Origin: Lachnospiraceae bacterium
Lineage (GTDB): Bacteria; Bacillota; Clostridia; Lachnospirales; Lachnospiraceae
Assembly (NCBI GenBank): GCA_017550165.1
Contig: JAFZQH010000025.1
Location: 19,352 to 83,351 of the forward strand
Length of the DNA: 64,000 bases
Direction of reading: 5' to 3'
Shown here: positions 35,607-44,823 of the stretch, piece after piece
Numbering within the stretch: the first letter of the stretch is position 1
How the letters are laid out: every line of letters starts with the position of its first letter
Program-made: the position numbers and the translations under genes
The notes under the pieces: model-generated
Databases searched by the model: none
The model's input: the letters and a program-made list of their open reading frames with translations, nothing else
What the model was told of the DNA's origin: nothing

Positions 35607-38384
35607 ATGAAGAAAATGAACGTTCGGCGAAAGATCACTAAACAAGTTCAGGCTATATTGATGACCTTGGGGATGACCTTGGGGATGGTCACGTTTACTG
35701 CAGCCCCGGTATGGGCTGTTTTGGATTTAGGACCGGAGTGGTCGGGGAATGCGAGTGCAATCCGAGATAAAACCTTTAATGAATTAGTAAGCGTCAAAGC
35801 CAATACAACTCTCAATATTTCTGAAGGAATAACGGTAACCGCCTATATGGGAATAAAGATAGCGGAAAATAAGACTTTGACAATTTCCGGCGGCGGCACC
35901 TTGATCGTTTACGGGAATGTAGATGACAACAATGAAGGAGCTCCTGCTATCTATGGGCTGGGTGGCAATAAACTGATAGTCGACGGAGCAACCGTTGAAG
36001 CAAACGGTGGGAATGGCTCTGATGGAGAAGACCCTAAAGTATATGACGGAATTGATGGTAAGTCCGGCGGCTCCGGTATCGATTGTGATGTGGAAATAAA
36101 ATCCGGCATGCTTAAAGCCAAAGGAGGCGCAGGGGGAAGCGGCAGTAGTGGTATCTCTACATCTGATGCCACCGACGGTGGTAGCGGTGGTGAAGGAAAA
36201 AATGGAAGTGCAGGCATCAAAGGTAACCTGTTAGTTTATGGAGGAGAGGTAAAAACTACAGGTGGTAACGGTGGCAATGGTGGTGATGCAGGTAAAAGTG
36301 GCGGCTGTGGAGGTGACGGTTATGCAGGTGACGGTGGTAATGGAGGCGATGGCGTTACTGGCACATTGACCATTACCGGAGGTAAGGTTACTTCTAACGG
36401 CGGTAAAAAGGGAACCGGAGGATGTCAGCCCAATAATGATCTTCCTGAGTTTCAAGGAAGCGACGGAAACAACGGTAAAGGCGCCAGCGGAGTGATCACC
36501 TATTCTGATGTGAAAGCCATGATGCGTTCCGACGATTATGATAATTATTCTCCTTTAATATTAACAGGCGGACAGTGTGGTTATCGTTGTCTGAAGTTCT
36601 TAGGCGAATTCCTTTGGGTCGGCGGGACAGTGGTCAACAAAGGGAATGCAAATAATATTCCGGCTGCTGAAGGCGGAACGAAGACCGGTAAGGCTTCTTA
36701 CGATATGACAACCAATACCCTCACTCTGACTAATTACAGTTACAAAGGACCTGGTGCTGCAGGTTCATCGAATGATTATGCCGCAATCTGTTATTCGGCC
36801 GTTGACACCCTGACCATCGTTTTGGAGGGAACGAACAAAATTGAAGAGGTTCCCGAGAGCAATTCGAATAATGTTTACGGAATAAACACCAGCGGCGGCC
36901 TGACGATAAAAGGCGACGGCAAACTGACAGTCATTGCCGGAGACGGAAAAAACAGCAATGGAATCCGTTGTTATAAAGACCTGATCATCAACGGTGGTGC
37001 AAATATTGCTATACGATCAGGAAAAGCAGCAAACGGTGACGGAAGTTCAAGCATAGGAATACGCTGTTTAGGTAAAATGATTGTCAGCAGCAAGGGCACC
37101 ATAGTAAGCGCCGAGGGCGGCCGTGCAATTCATTGGCTGGAACATGAAGAAAGTAACGGTGTTGAATGCGATGGAAGCGTAATGGTCACTGACGGCGCTG
37201 TGGTGATTGCCACAGGCGGCGAATCGGATAACGACAGCAACGGGCTCATTTGCGATAGCATCAGTGTTACTAATGGCGCAATGGTGACTGCAACAGGAGG
37301 TAAAGCGGACAATGATAGTTATGGTATCAATTGCGATAATGACGACCTGTCTCTTGACAACAAGGGTTCCGGTCTGATCGCTTCAGGCGGAACTAAGGCC
37401 ATAAGCGGCACTGTTAAGAATGCCATAGCCGGAGAAGGCTGGGATAACGTCGCCGGCACAGGCGCATCATCGACAATAGCTGTCAACACCGATCCTGGAC
37501 AGAAACTGGATTATAAAAGAGTTGCCTTTAAGCAAACCATCAAACCAACAGTAACCATGACGGGTTACTCTTACGGCGGCAGCGTTCCTGTACCCGGCAT
37601 CACCGGCAACACAGGCGGCGGTACGGTATCTTATTACTACAATACGATCAATAGTAATAAGGGCGGTAAAGAATGGAAGGGTATTACAGGAACTTCTCTT
37701 AACCCCGGCACCTACTACATGTATGCTGAAGTGGCTGAAACAAACGGATATTACGGCGCAACTACGCATACCATCAAGTTCGTCATTTCAGAAGCGAAAC
37801 CGGATCCGCAGCCTGAACCGGAACCCCAGCCACAGCCTGAACCTCAGCCGCAGCAGAAGCTGACCGTGACGCTTGGCAAGACCGAATATACCTATGACGG
37901 CAAGGCAAAGAAACCGACAGTGACTGTCAAATATAACGGGAAAAAGCTTGCCGCGAAACACTACACCCTCACTTTCCCGAAGGGGTGCAAGAACGCCGGG
38001 ACCTATACCGTAAAAGTAACGGGCAAGGGCAAATACTCCGGGACAGCCACGGCGTCCTTTACAATTAAGAAAGCGGCGGGTACATTAAAAGTCTCGGCAA
38101 AGAAACCATCCGTAAAGGAAAACAAGCTGGCGAAGAAGGCATACTCTTTTGCCGTAAATAAGATAATCGGTGTAAGTAACAAAAAAGGAAAGCTTACCTA
38201 CGAGGCCTTAGCCGGCACCAGTGATAGCATTACCGTCAACGCTAAGACCGGCAAGGTCACGCTGGCAATGGGAACCAAGAAGGGCTCGTACACCTTGAAG
38301 CTTAAGGTTACCGACCCGGGAAACTCCAATTATAAGGCTCGCACAAAGAACGTAAACGTAAAGATAAAGGTGGTAAAGAAATGA
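35607..38384 (+). CDS. Gly-rich beta-helix-like surface protein with MBG C-terminus
   Basis: This 925-residue secreted protein follows GGAGGGG. Its signal peptide holds a 12-bp tandem duplication (atgaccttgggg twice, giving MTLGMTLGM) and ends near VWA (about 38). The body is rich in Gly/Asn/Asp turns (about residues 120-300) with repeated strand-turn units (LTITGGKVTSNGG, LTIKGDGKLTVIAG), typical of carbohydrate-binding-type beta-helices or Pro-free adhesin stalks. A Pro-Glu-Gln linker (about 732-751) precedes an MBG-like domain (about 752-818) and a final 100-residue domain ending VKKVVKK-like. The last two domains match the C-terminus of the 2987-residue protein. There is no sorting signal. 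It is coupled by ATGA to TetR. Confidence 0.75.
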   Translation: MKKMNVRRKITKQVQAILMTLGMTLGMVTFTAAPVWAVLDLGPEWSGNASAIRDKTFNELVSVKANTTLNISEGITVTAYMGIKIAENKTLTISGGGTLIVYGNVDDNNEGAPAIYGLGGNKLIVDGATVEANGGNGSDGEDPKVYDGIDGKSGGSGIDCDVEIKSGMLKAKGGAGGSGSSGISTSDATDGGSGGEGKNGSAGIKGNLLVYGGEVKTTGGNGGNGGDAGKSGGCGGDGYAGDGGNGGDGVTGTLTITGGKVTSNGGKKGTGGCQPNNDLPEFQGSDGNNGKGASGVITYSDVKAMMRSDDYDNYSPLILTGGQCGYRCLKFLGEFLWVGGTVVNKGNANNIPAAEGGTKTGKASYDMTTNTLTLTNYSYKGPGAAGSSNDYAAICYSAVDTLTIVLEGTNKIEEVPESNSNNVYGINTSGGLTIKGDGKLTVIAGDGKNSNGIRCYKDLIINGGANIAIRSGKAANGDGSSSIGIRCLGKMIVSSKGTIVSAEGGRAIHWLEHEESNGVECDGSVMVTDGAVVIATGGESDNDSNGLICDSISVTNGAMVTATGGKADNDSYGINCDNDDLSLDNKGSGLIASGGTKAISGTVKNAIAGEGWDNVAGTGASSTIAVNTDPGQKLDYKRVAFKQTIKPTVTMTGYSYGGSVPVPGITGNTGGGTVSYYYNTINSNKGGKEWKGITGTSLNPGTYYMYAEVAETNGYYGATTHTIKFVISEAKPDPQPEPEPQPQPEPQPQQKLTVTLGKTEYTYDGKAKKPTVTVKYNGKKLAAKHYTLTFPKGCKNAGTYTVKVTGKGKYSGTATASFTIKKAAGTLKVSAKKPSVKENKLAKKAYSFAVNKIIGVSNKKGKLTYEALAGTSDSITVNAKTGKVTLAMGTKKGSYTLKLKVTDPGNSNYKARTKNVNVKIKVVKK

Positions 38385-39040
38385 GAAACCTGGAAAAAGA
38401 CGAAAAGGAAATGGCACAAAAGCGGGAACGGATGCTGGCAGAGGGTTATCGCCTGTTTGCGGAAAGAGGTATTGAAGCGGTGTCCATGACAGACATAGCA
38501 AGTGCCAGCGAGGTCGGTATCGCTACGCTTTACCGATATTATAACACCAAGCTCTCACTGGTTTTAGCCATTGGGGCACGGAAATGGGAGGAATTCGGCG
38601 AACGTATCATGGTTCTTCGGAAAGAGAATAACGCAGATAACATGACAGCAAAAGAAGAGCTGGAATTTTATTTTGATCTCTACATTAAACTGTACCGGAA
38701 CCACAAGGACCTGCTGTGTTTTAATCAGAATTTCAATAATTATGTCCGGCATGAGGGGGCGAGCGCCGAGCAGCTGGAAGGCTACATCTCCGCTATCAAA
38801 GGATTGGGAAAACTCTTTTCTCTCCTCTATGAAAAAGGAAAACGGGACGGGACTATACGTACTGACCAAAGCGAAGAGATAATGTTTGCCTCTACCAGCC
38901 ATATAATGCTGGCAGTTACGGTACGGTACGCTCAGGGACTCCTGTTCTCCGCAGGGCAGGAGGAGGATAGGACAGAAGAGATCCTTATGCTGAAACGCCT
39001 GCTGCTTAAGGAGTATGTAACAGATGTGATACCGGGATGA
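38381..39040 (+). CDS. TetR/AcrR-family transcriptional regulator
   Basis: This 219-residue repressor-type protein has the TetR N-terminal HTH: KRERMLAEGYRLFAERGIEAVSMTDIASASEVGIATLYRYYNTK, about residues 12-56. A helical ligand-binding or dimerisation domain follows (residues 60-215). It begins by ATGA overlap with the stop codon of the surface-protein gene, so its synthesis is coupled to that protein. This pairing is unusual, since TetR genes are more often divergent from their targets. The palindrome at 35539-35552 on the shared promoter is a candidate operator for autoregulation. Ligand unknown. Confidence 0.85.
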   Translation: MRNLEKDEKEMAQKRERMLAEGYRLFAERGIEAVSMTDIASASEVGIATLYRYYNTKLSLVLAIGARKWEEFGERIMVLRKENNADNMTAKEELEFYFDLYIKLYRNHKDLLCFNQNFNNYVRHEGASAEQLEGYISAIKGLGKLFSLLYEKGKRDGTIRTDQSEEIMFASTSHIMLAVTVRYAQGLLFSAGQEEDRTEEILMLKRLLLKEYVTDVIPG

Positions 39041-39053
39041 TAATAAAGAGTGA

Positions 39054-39083
39054 AAAGGAGACAGTCGCCTGTCTCCTTTTTTT
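39054..39083. terminator. Terminator of the surface-protein/TetR operon
   Basis: GGAGACAG and CTGTCTCC form an 8-bp stem around TCGC, followed by TTTTTTT. The minus strand also gives a stem followed by TTTT, so it can stop transcripts leaving tRNA-Arg. Confidence 0.75.
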
Positions 39084-39087
39084 GATA

Positions 39088-39161
39088 CGTCCCTGACTGG
39101 AGTCGAACCAGCGGCCTTTCGCTTAGGAGGCGAACGCTCTATCCTGCTGAGCTACAGAGAC
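39088..39161 (-). tRNA. tRNA-Arg (anticodon CCU)
   Basis: The minus strand folds into a 74-nt cloverleaf. Its acceptor stem is GTCTCTG/CAGGGAC with discriminator G, the D-arm is AGCTCAGCAGGATAGAGC, the anticodon stem TTCGC/GCGAA encloses CTCCTAA giving anticodon CCU, and the T-arm is GCTGGTTCGACTCCAGT. CCA is not encoded. No integrase or att repeat adjoins it. Confidence 0.93.
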
Positions 39162-39174
39162 TTTTATATATCAA

Positions 39175-40080
39175 CTAAAAGTTAATAACCCCTTGAAGCC
39201 AGATATTACCCTTAAATCTTCGGCCTGCCTCCGGCTCTCCAAGCAGGTCTTCTTTCTTCATACAAATATCGAATTCTATATCACTGCAGCTTACCCGCAG
39301 CTTGTATAACTCTTCATCCGTAATGGGGTTGGTAATGACACTGTACTCAAGTATCTCTCCCAATACAGAGTATTTGTCTGTTTCTATGCCATAGGGCATG
39401 AAATATGAATCTACCAGTGAGAACACATCCTCCTTGACGATCCTTCTGGCAATATCCGTGTATGTATCGATATCACTCAGGGTCAGGCTCTCCATGGCCT
39501 GCTCGTCACCCTTTCTTGCCAGCGCCACCAGGTTGTTGCGGTTGGCAGTCTGCTTCTTGGAGTTCTCGATCTGATCCTTATTCTTTGTAACCGGGAAAAG
39601 AATGGTCCCGCCCAGGGACAATCCGAAGAGAGAAACGCTGGTCTCGGATTTCTCCTGTTCTTTTTTCTCCAGTTCTTTCTTGACTTCCACTACATTCTGA
39701 ACGTTGAAGATAAGAGATATCTCAACTCTGTTATCCTCACATAGTCCCAGGAATCCTTCTCTGTCGGATAAGGGCTCTACCTCAACCGGTGCAACGGTGG
39801 TTATATCTTCACTTAAAAGAAATGGCGCCATATAATCCACTTCCGGCATCTCGTTATCATTCCATTCGCCCAGGATAGTAATTCCCAGATTGGCATCATA
39901 GTATTTATCGCATTGGTGAAGTGATGCTTCCTTGTCATAAGCGTACTGATTGTAGTAGCTTGGCCGCAGGATGATGTCCTCTATCAATTCCTTTGCATCA
40001 TTTTTTTGTTGAATCTCGCTAAAACCTATAGCTCGCAGATATTTGTGCATGTCCTGTACTATGCCGCAGGCATGGTACAC
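39175..40080 (-). CDS. DUF3881-like conserved protein
   Basis: This is a 301-residue cytoplasmic protein. An internal ATG at 40050 (MHKYLRAIGFSEIQ) is where members I recall begin, but no good ribosome site separates the two choices; the longer form starts at a GTG. The start MHKYLRAIGFS and the length fit DUF3881, found in Lachnospiraceae. A charged coiled segment (VVEVKKELEKKEQEKSE) lies near residue 130. There is no membrane segment and no catalytic motif. It lies downstream of serS on the same strand. Function unknown. Confidence 0.6.
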   Translation of the reverse strand: MYHACGIVQDMHKYLRAIGFSEIQQKNDAKELIEDIILRPSYYNQYAYDKEASLHQCDKYYDANLGITILGEWNDNEMPEVDYMAPFLLSEDITTVAPVEVEPLSDREGFLGLCEDNRVEISLIFNVQNVVEVKKELEKKEQEKSETSVSLFGLSLGGTILFPVTKNKDQIENSKKQTANRNNLVALARKGDEQAMESLTLSDIDTYTDIARRIVKEDVFSLVDSYFMPYGIETDKYSVLGEILEYSVITNPITDEELYKLRVSCSDIEFDICMKKEDLLGEPEAGRRFKGNIWLQGVINF

Positions 40081-40135
40081 ATCGGCGACGTGCCTGCAGC
40101 GGCGCCGATGAAAGATTGAACTTGTTTCAATCTTT
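40080..40135 (-). terminator. Paired hairpins after serS
   Basis: A 10-bp stem AAAGATTGAA/TTCAATCTTT (40111-40135) takes in the last codons of serS. A second 8-bp stem CATCGGCG/CGCCGATG (40080-40110) follows. There is no T-run after them on the minus strand, so the role may be attenuation or RNA processing rather than full termination. Confidence 0.4.
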
Positions 40136-41413
40136 TACTCCTAAAGTAGTCTTCCCACCCATATAAGGAACCAGAACCTCCGGGATCTTAACACTCCCGT
40201 CTGCCTGCTGGTAATTCTCCAGGATGGCAGCAGTAGTTCTTCCTACTGCAACACCACTTCCGTTCAATGTATGGATGTATTGTGCCTTATCCTTTACATT
40301 GTCCTTATATTTAATATTGGCTCTTCTGGCTTGGAATTCTTCAAAGTTGGAACAGCTGGATATCTCAACATATCTGTTATAGCTGGGCATCCATACTTCT
40401 ATATCATATTTCATAGCAGCCGTAAAGCCCAGGTCCCCGATACATATCTTGACTACTCTGTAGGGAAGCTTCAAAAGCTGTAACACTTCTTCAGCATCTT
40501 TAGTCAATTTCTCAAGTTCTTCATAGGACTGCTCGGGCTTACAGAACTTGACCAGCTCTACCTTGTTGAACTGGTGTTGTCTTATAAGACCTCTTGTATC
40601 TCTTCCGGCAGATCCGGCCTCTGCCCTGAAGCAGGCTGTATATGCACAGTGCTTGATGGGAAGCTTGGATCCGTCTAATATCTGCTCTCTGTACATGTTG
40701 GTCACGGGAACCTCCGCCGTGGGAACAAGGAAATACTCCTTGCCGTCTCCCGTAACATGATAAGCATCCTCTTCGAATTTAGGCAGCTGGCCTGTTCCGG
40801 TCATGCTCTCCCTGCTGACCATAAAAGGCGGGAATACTTCTGTGTATCCGTGCTTTTCCGTGTGAGTATCAAGAAAGAAATTTGTGATGGCTCTTTCAAG
40901 CCTTGCTCCCTCTCCCTTATAAAAGGTAAATCTGGAGCCGGATACCTTGGCCGCCATCTCGGCATCTGTTATATCAAGGTCTACGCCGATATCCCAGTGG
41001 GCCTTGGGCTCAAAATCAAACTTTGTGGGCTCCATGAACTTTCTGATCTCCACATTATCCTCATCAGTGGTTCCCTGGGGAACTGTGGGATTGGGGATAT
41101 TGGGGATAGTCAGCATGTAATCGTTAAGTTCCTTGTCTACTTCACTTACTTTAGCATCAAGACCCTTGATCTTATCCGATAATTCCTTCATTTCCTGAAG
41201 AAGAGCCGTGGTATCCTGTCCCTCTTTTTTCATCTGGGGAACCTTCTTGGATACGGTATTCTGCTCAGCCTTCAGTGCTTCAACCTCGGCTAAAAGCTCC
41301 CTTCTTCTGTTATCAAGATCCTTGAATAAGCTCAGATCAAAGTCTTCATTCCTGGTGGATAAGGCTTTCTCAACTTCCTCAAAATTATTTCTTAAAAGCT
41401 TGATGTCTAACAT
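40127..41413 (-). CDS. serS: Seryl-tRNA synthetase
   Basis: This 428-residue class II enzyme charges tRNA-Ser. It has an N-terminal coiled-coil tRNA-binding arm (about residues 30-100), motif 2 ([27 protein letters not shown]) and motif 3 ([19 protein letters not shown]). Its promoter is at 41452-41480; the 38 bp between that and the ATG hold no T-box. Unlike many Firmicute serS genes it therefore does not appear to be tRNA-controlled. Confidence 0.97.
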   Translation of the reverse strand: MLDIKLLRNNFEEVEKALSTRNEDFDLSLFKDLDNRRRELLAEVEALKAEQNTVSKKVPQMKKEGQDTTALLQEMKELSDKIKGLDAKVSEVDKELNDYMLTIPNIPNPTVPQGTTDEDNVEIRKFMEPTKFDFEPKAHWDIGVDLDITDAEMAAKVSGSRFTFYKGEGARLERAITNFFLDTHTEKHGYTEVFPPFMVSRESMTGTGQLPKFEEDAYHVTGDGKEYFLVPTAEVPVTNMYREQILDGSKLPIKHCAYTACFRAEAGSAGRDTRGLIRQHQFNKVELVKFCKPEQSYEELEKLTKDAEEVLQLLKLPYRVVKICIGDLGFTAAMKYDIEVWMPSYNRYVEISSCSNFEEFQARRANIKYKDNVKDKAQYIHTLNGSGVAVGRTTAAILENYQQADGSVKIPEVLVPYMGGKTTLGVKD

Positions 41414-41451
41414 GCCGCTCCTCCTGTTACTATCTAAAAACGAACTTCTAT

Positions 41452-41480
41452 ATTATAGTATAATCGTTTTTCTTTTTCAA
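41452..41480 (-). promoter_or_regulatory. Promoter of serS
   Basis: On the minus strand TTGAAA (41475-41480) and TATAAT (41452-41457) are 17 bp apart, 39 bp upstream of the ATG. Confidence 0.65.
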
Positions 41481-41495
41481 TCCCTTTATTATGAA

Positions 41496-42002
41496 CTAAA
41501 TGCCCTGCTTTAATGCTTCATCCAATGCTTCCCTCTCTTCTTCAGCAAGAACGATATAGGATTCGCCTTTAACTATCTCTTTTACATAGGTGTAGCAGCC
41601 TTCCCTGCTGTGCATTGAATTAATGATAAATCCGTTGTTCTCCTTATCAAGAAGCGCCAGTGAAAAACTGAGTTTGCCCCCCATTTCATTAAAGGCATCA
41701 TATTTTACCAGGCCCATCTTCTGGTATGTGATCTTCAGGTTGGCAATGATCTTCTCAATATTAGTGGTATTGGCATCTACGGTCCTTGACAGATCATCAT
41801 ATTTTTCATATGTATTGGAAATGATCTCTTCAAGGGACGCCCCGTCCCGGCCCTCCATGAATTTATTGTACTTCTTTTTCAGTCCGGAAGTCTTGGCCAG
41901 GTTCACGATAAGTAATATAAGCAGTATAAGTATAAGGCCTGCCATTACTATGATAATTATTCCGGGATCAATTCCGATATTCGCCAGGATCTCACTGTTC
42001 AT
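41496..42002 (-). CDS. DUF4446-family membrane protein
   Basis: This 168-residue protein has one N-terminal helix (about residues 15-35), a short coiled region and a conserved C-terminal domain. The signature is YQKMGLVKYDAFNEMGGKLSFSLALLDKENNGFIINSMHSREG, where the core is unusually well conserved in Clostridia. It is commonly located beside parB, as here (41-bp gap). Function unknown; its place suggests a role near the segregation or cell-cycle machinery. Confidence 0.75.
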   Translation of the reverse strand: MNSEILANIGIDPGIIIIVMAGLILILLILLIVNLAKTSGLKKKYNKFMEGRDGASLEEIISNTYEKYDDLSRTVDANTTNIEKIIANLKITYQKMGLVKYDAFNEMGGKLSFSLALLDKENNGFIINSMHSREGCYTYVKEIVKGESYIVLAEEEREALDEALKQGI

Positions 42003-42043
42003 TACACACTCTCCTTGTCTCTTCCCTTATTAATTCTCTATAC

Positions 42044-42934
42044 TTACTTATTTATAGAATATAACATCTCATATATTCTATCCAGATCTTCTTTTGAGTA
42101 GTATTCTATCTCAATGGTTCCCTTGCCGTTCTTGTCACAGATATTTACTTTGCTTCCAAGTATTTCTTTGAGATTGTTCTCCAGATCACTGTAGAGAAAT
42201 TCTCTTACCGTGTTGTCCTTTTTCTTCTTCTCCGGCTTGTCCTCATTGTACTTCTTGACCAGCTTCTCTATCTCCCGGACACTGAGCTTCTCATCAAATA
42301 CCTTTGTGGCCAGGGCATGCTGGGTATTGCCATCGGATATGCCGAGAAGTGCCCTTGCATGTCCCATGGAGATCATCTCTTCAATGAGCATCTCCTGGAC
42401 TCTGCCATCAAGGTTCAACAGACGGAGAGAGTTGGCAACAGTTGCCCTGCTCTTGGATACCTTCTCCGCAACCTCGTCCTGTTTCATGTGAAACTCATCC
42501 ATAAACCTTTTGTAGGTCTTTGCTTCTTCTATGGGATTTAAGTTCTCCCTTTGAAGGTTTTCCAAAAGAGAGATCTCTAATATCTCCAGTTCCGAATAAT
42601 CCCTTACCAGTGCCGGAATAGTCTTAAGTCCCGCCATCTTTGCCGCACGCCATCTTCTCTCGCCGGCAACTATCTGGTAGAAACCGTTCTTACCCTTTGT
42701 CACGATAATAGGCTGGAATACACCGTACTGCTTAATTGAATCAGCCAGATCTACCAAGCCGTCCTCGTCGAATTTCTCACGGGGCTGGTTCTTATTAGGC
42801 TCAATGTCATTAATCTTAATCTCTGTAGTAGCGTCTGCTATGCTTTCTTCTTTTTTGGAAGTCTTCTTCTCTGCCGGTCTTTCGCTTATAAGAGCATCAA
42901 GCCCTTTTCCCAATCCGCCTCTTTTTACTGCCAT
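42044..42934 (-). CDS. parB: Chromosome-partitioning protein ParB
   Basis: This 296-residue CTP-dependent clamp loads at parS and spreads on DNA. It has the N-terminal GLGKGLDALI ParA-interacting peptide, the CTPase motif GERRWRAAKMAGL (about residues 90-102), the ENLQRENLNPIEEA segment and an HTH (KQDEVAEKVSKSRATVANSLRLLNL, about residues 145-170). A C-terminal dimer domain follows. Three parS palindromes lie 0.9-1.1 kb away. It is 12 bp after parA. Confidence 0.97.
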   Translation of the reverse strand: MAVKRGGLGKGLDALISERPAEKKTSKKEESIADATTEIKINDIEPNKNQPREKFDEDGLVDLADSIKQYGVFQPIIVTKGKNGFYQIVAGERRWRAAKMAGLKTIPALVRDYSELEILEISLLENLQRENLNPIEEAKTYKRFMDEFHMKQDEVAEKVSKSRATVANSLRLLNLDGRVQEMLIEEMISMGHARALLGISDGNTQHALATKVFDEKLSVREIEKLVKKYNEDKPEKKKKDNTVREFLYSDLENNLKEILGSKVNICDKNGKGTIEIEYYSKEDLDRIYEMLYSINK

Positions 42935-42946
42935 CTTTCTGTCCTC

Positions 42947-43708
42947 TTATCCTCTCTTAACCAATTCTTTTGCCAGTTCTCTGTAGCTTTCTGCACCTGC
43001 AGATCTTGGATCATATGTGTTAATAGGTTGTCCGTGGCTTGGTGCCTCAGCCAGCCGTATGTTCCTGGGGATTATGGTTTCAAAAACATTCTTATCGAAA
43101 TTGCTTTTAACACTGTCTACTACATCCTGAGACAGGTTGGTCCTTGCATCAAACATGGTAAACACTATACCCTCAACATCCAGCTTTGGATTAAGACGGG
43201 TCTGGACCAGATTGATGGTGGGCATCAGGGAGTTAAGTCCTTCAAGGGCGTAATACTCGCACTGAATTGGAACCAGCACGGTCTCTGCCGTAGTCATGGC
43301 ATTGATAGTGAGCATATTAAGAGAGGGTGGACAATCAATTAAGATGTAATCGAAATCATCTCTTACATAATCAGTCTCATTCTTTAATATAAACTCCTTA
43401 CCATTGATGGAAAGAAGCTCTATCTCTGCTCCGGCCAGATTAACATTTGATGGTATAAGATACAGGTTCTCTATAGATGTCTGCATGGTGCACTGCTTGA
43501 CGGATACCTGTCCGAGAAGGAGTTCATATACTGTGTTCTCCAGTTCATTCTTATTATATCCCAGTCCGCTTGTGGCATTGCCCTGGGGATCCATGTCAAT
43601 GATCAGTACCTTCTTTCCCAGTTCAGCCAGACATGCCGACAAATTAATGGCAGTGGTAGTCTTGCCAACACCGCCCTTTTGATTTGCAATAGCAATAATT
43701 CTGCCCAT
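42947..43708 (-). CDS. parA: Chromosome-partitioning ATPase ParA (Soj-like)
   Basis: This 253-residue deviant-Walker ATPase drives origin segregation and, as Soj, controls DnaA. It starts at ATG 43708 (MGRIIAIANQKGGVGKTTTAINLS), where AAAGGA precedes the codon and the family begins; an ATG 27 bp upstream lacks a site. The Walker A is KGGVGKTTTAINL and Walker B is YILIDCPPSLN. It is co-transcribed with parB. Confidence 0.97.
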   Translation of the reverse strand: MGRIIAIANQKGGVGKTTTAINLSACLAELGKKVLIIDMDPQGNATSGLGYNKNELENTVYELLLGQVSVKQCTMQTSIENLYLIPSNVNLAGAEIELLSINGKEFILKNETDYVRDDFDYILIDCPPSLNMLTINAMTTAETVLVPIQCEYYALEGLNSLMPTINLVQTRLNPKLDVEGIVFTMFDARTNLSQDVVDSVKSNFDKNVFETIIPRNIRLAEAPSHGQPINTYDPRSAGAESYRELAKELVKRG

Positions 43709-43799
43709 AATTAATCCTTTCTTTTCGTGATGCAAATCCTATTATATCATCATCCTTTTATAAATTCTATCATTCCGTGAAATAAATTTTTATTATTAT

Positions 43800-43975
43800 T
43801 GTTTCACGTGTTTGTTTGCAAGATATTGTTTCACGTGAAACGTATTATACAACATATTGAAATTGTTTCACGTGAAACATAAGAATAATTATTTATTGTT
43901 ATAAATACATATTAATCGAATAGTAGTTGGTTATTAGTCAAACCACTACATATTGAAAATGTTTCACGTGAAACA
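43800..43975. promoter_or_regulatory. parS: parS cluster: three full sites and one half site
   Basis: Three copies of the parS core TGTTTCACGTGAAAC lie at 43827-43842 (final base G), 43864-43879 (exact 16-mer) and 43960-43975 (exact). A fourth, TGTTTCACGTGTTTGT (43800-43815), keeps only the left half. They occupy the 328-bp AT-rich gap between parA and the LuxR-type gene, the only such gap near here, about 8 kb from oriC. ParB binds these sites; this is established for the family. Confidence 0.95.
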
Positions 43976-44036
43976 AAAATCAGTTGTAACTGTCCTCTCA
44001 CAATTACAACTGATAATGAATAACTATAAATATAAA

Positions 44037-44804
44037 TTAAAATACTTCAATAAAGTTATTCCTGATAGCAAAGAGTGCCGCCTGTGTCCTATCCATTACA
44101 TCTATCTTTTTAAAGACATTGGAAACATGGTTCTTTACTGTTCGCTCACTGATACCCAAAGTAGATCCTATCTCCTTATTTGACATTCCTTTTGCAATGG
44201 ACCTTAGGACATCCTTCTCTCTATTGGTAAGAGAATCGATCTTCTCAAGTTCGGGAGATGAAACATCCTGAAAGGGAGTACGGTGAGTTTCCGAAATAGA
44301 ACCATTTTTTGAAAAACCTTTATCATTTCTGTAAGACCTGACAGTTATAACTTCCTGATGGGTCTTGCTCATAAAATCTCTTATATATCTTTCAATAGTT
44401 CCTATCTCTTCCTTTGCTCGTCCCGGATTATTATCTACCAGTTCAATGGCAAGTCTTGCTTTATCAGCCAACTGCTGAAGGACCTGCAAAATAGAAAGAT
44501 GAAGATCAAGGGCGAGGTTCTGACGTTCTGATTCAATGGTATTAACAGAAGAATTCTTATAAATGGCTGAATCCGGATCAGAGTAATTCATGCCAAATAT
44601 TTCCAGATTCTGATACTGTTCAGCCTTATCAATAAAGTCATAGATCTTTTGCAGTTCAAAAAGCTTATCCTCCTGCTCTGAGATAAGCCGGTGTAAATCT
44701 TTTACTTTGGCAGAACTAAGACCTTCCTCCTTTAAACGGTTATTTAAATCCCTTTTAAGGTCGATAGTTGCACTGATCTCTTTAACAATAAACTCCTTAA
44801 CCAT
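44037..44804 (-). CDS. LuxR/NarL-type regulator with a degenerate histidine-kinase DHp-like region
   Basis: This 255-residue protein starts at an ATG behind GAGGGG. The C-terminal 60 residues are a clear NarL/LuxR HTH (LTNREKDVLRSIAKGMSNKEIGSTL, then ISERTVKNHVSNVFKKI). The N-terminal part is a helical coil like DegS. Near residues 90-135, ESERQNLALDLHLSILQVLQQLADKARLA matches the HisKA_3 dimerisation helix, with a His but not the usual RDIHDG box. No ATPase domain and no receiver domain are present. It may be a one-component regulator built from kinase and response-regulator pieces. It lies between parS and rsmG. Function unknown. Confidence 0.7.
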   Translation of the reverse strand: MVKEFIVKEISATIDLKRDLNNRLKEEGLSSAKVKDLHRLISEQEDKLFELQKIYDFIDKAEQYQNLEIFGMNYSDPDSAIYKNSSVNTIESERQNLALDLHLSILQVLQQLADKARLAIELVDNNPGRAKEEIGTIERYIRDFMSKTHQEVITVRSYRNDKGFSKNGSISETHRTPFQDVSSPELEKIDSLTNREKDVLRSIAKGMSNKEIGSTLGISERTVKNHVSNVFKKIDVMDRTQAALFAIRNNFIEVF

Positions 44805-44823
44805 TTTAATTCCCCTCTTATTT

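Noticed and set aside
39088..39161. tRNA-Arg(CCU) as an integration site
   Set aside because: tRNA-Arg genes are common att sites, but there is no integrase, no direct repeat of the tRNA 3' end, and both sides are ordinary genes.
41414..41495. A T-box leader for serS
   Set aside because: The leader after the promoter is only about 30 bases, too short, with no T-box sequence.
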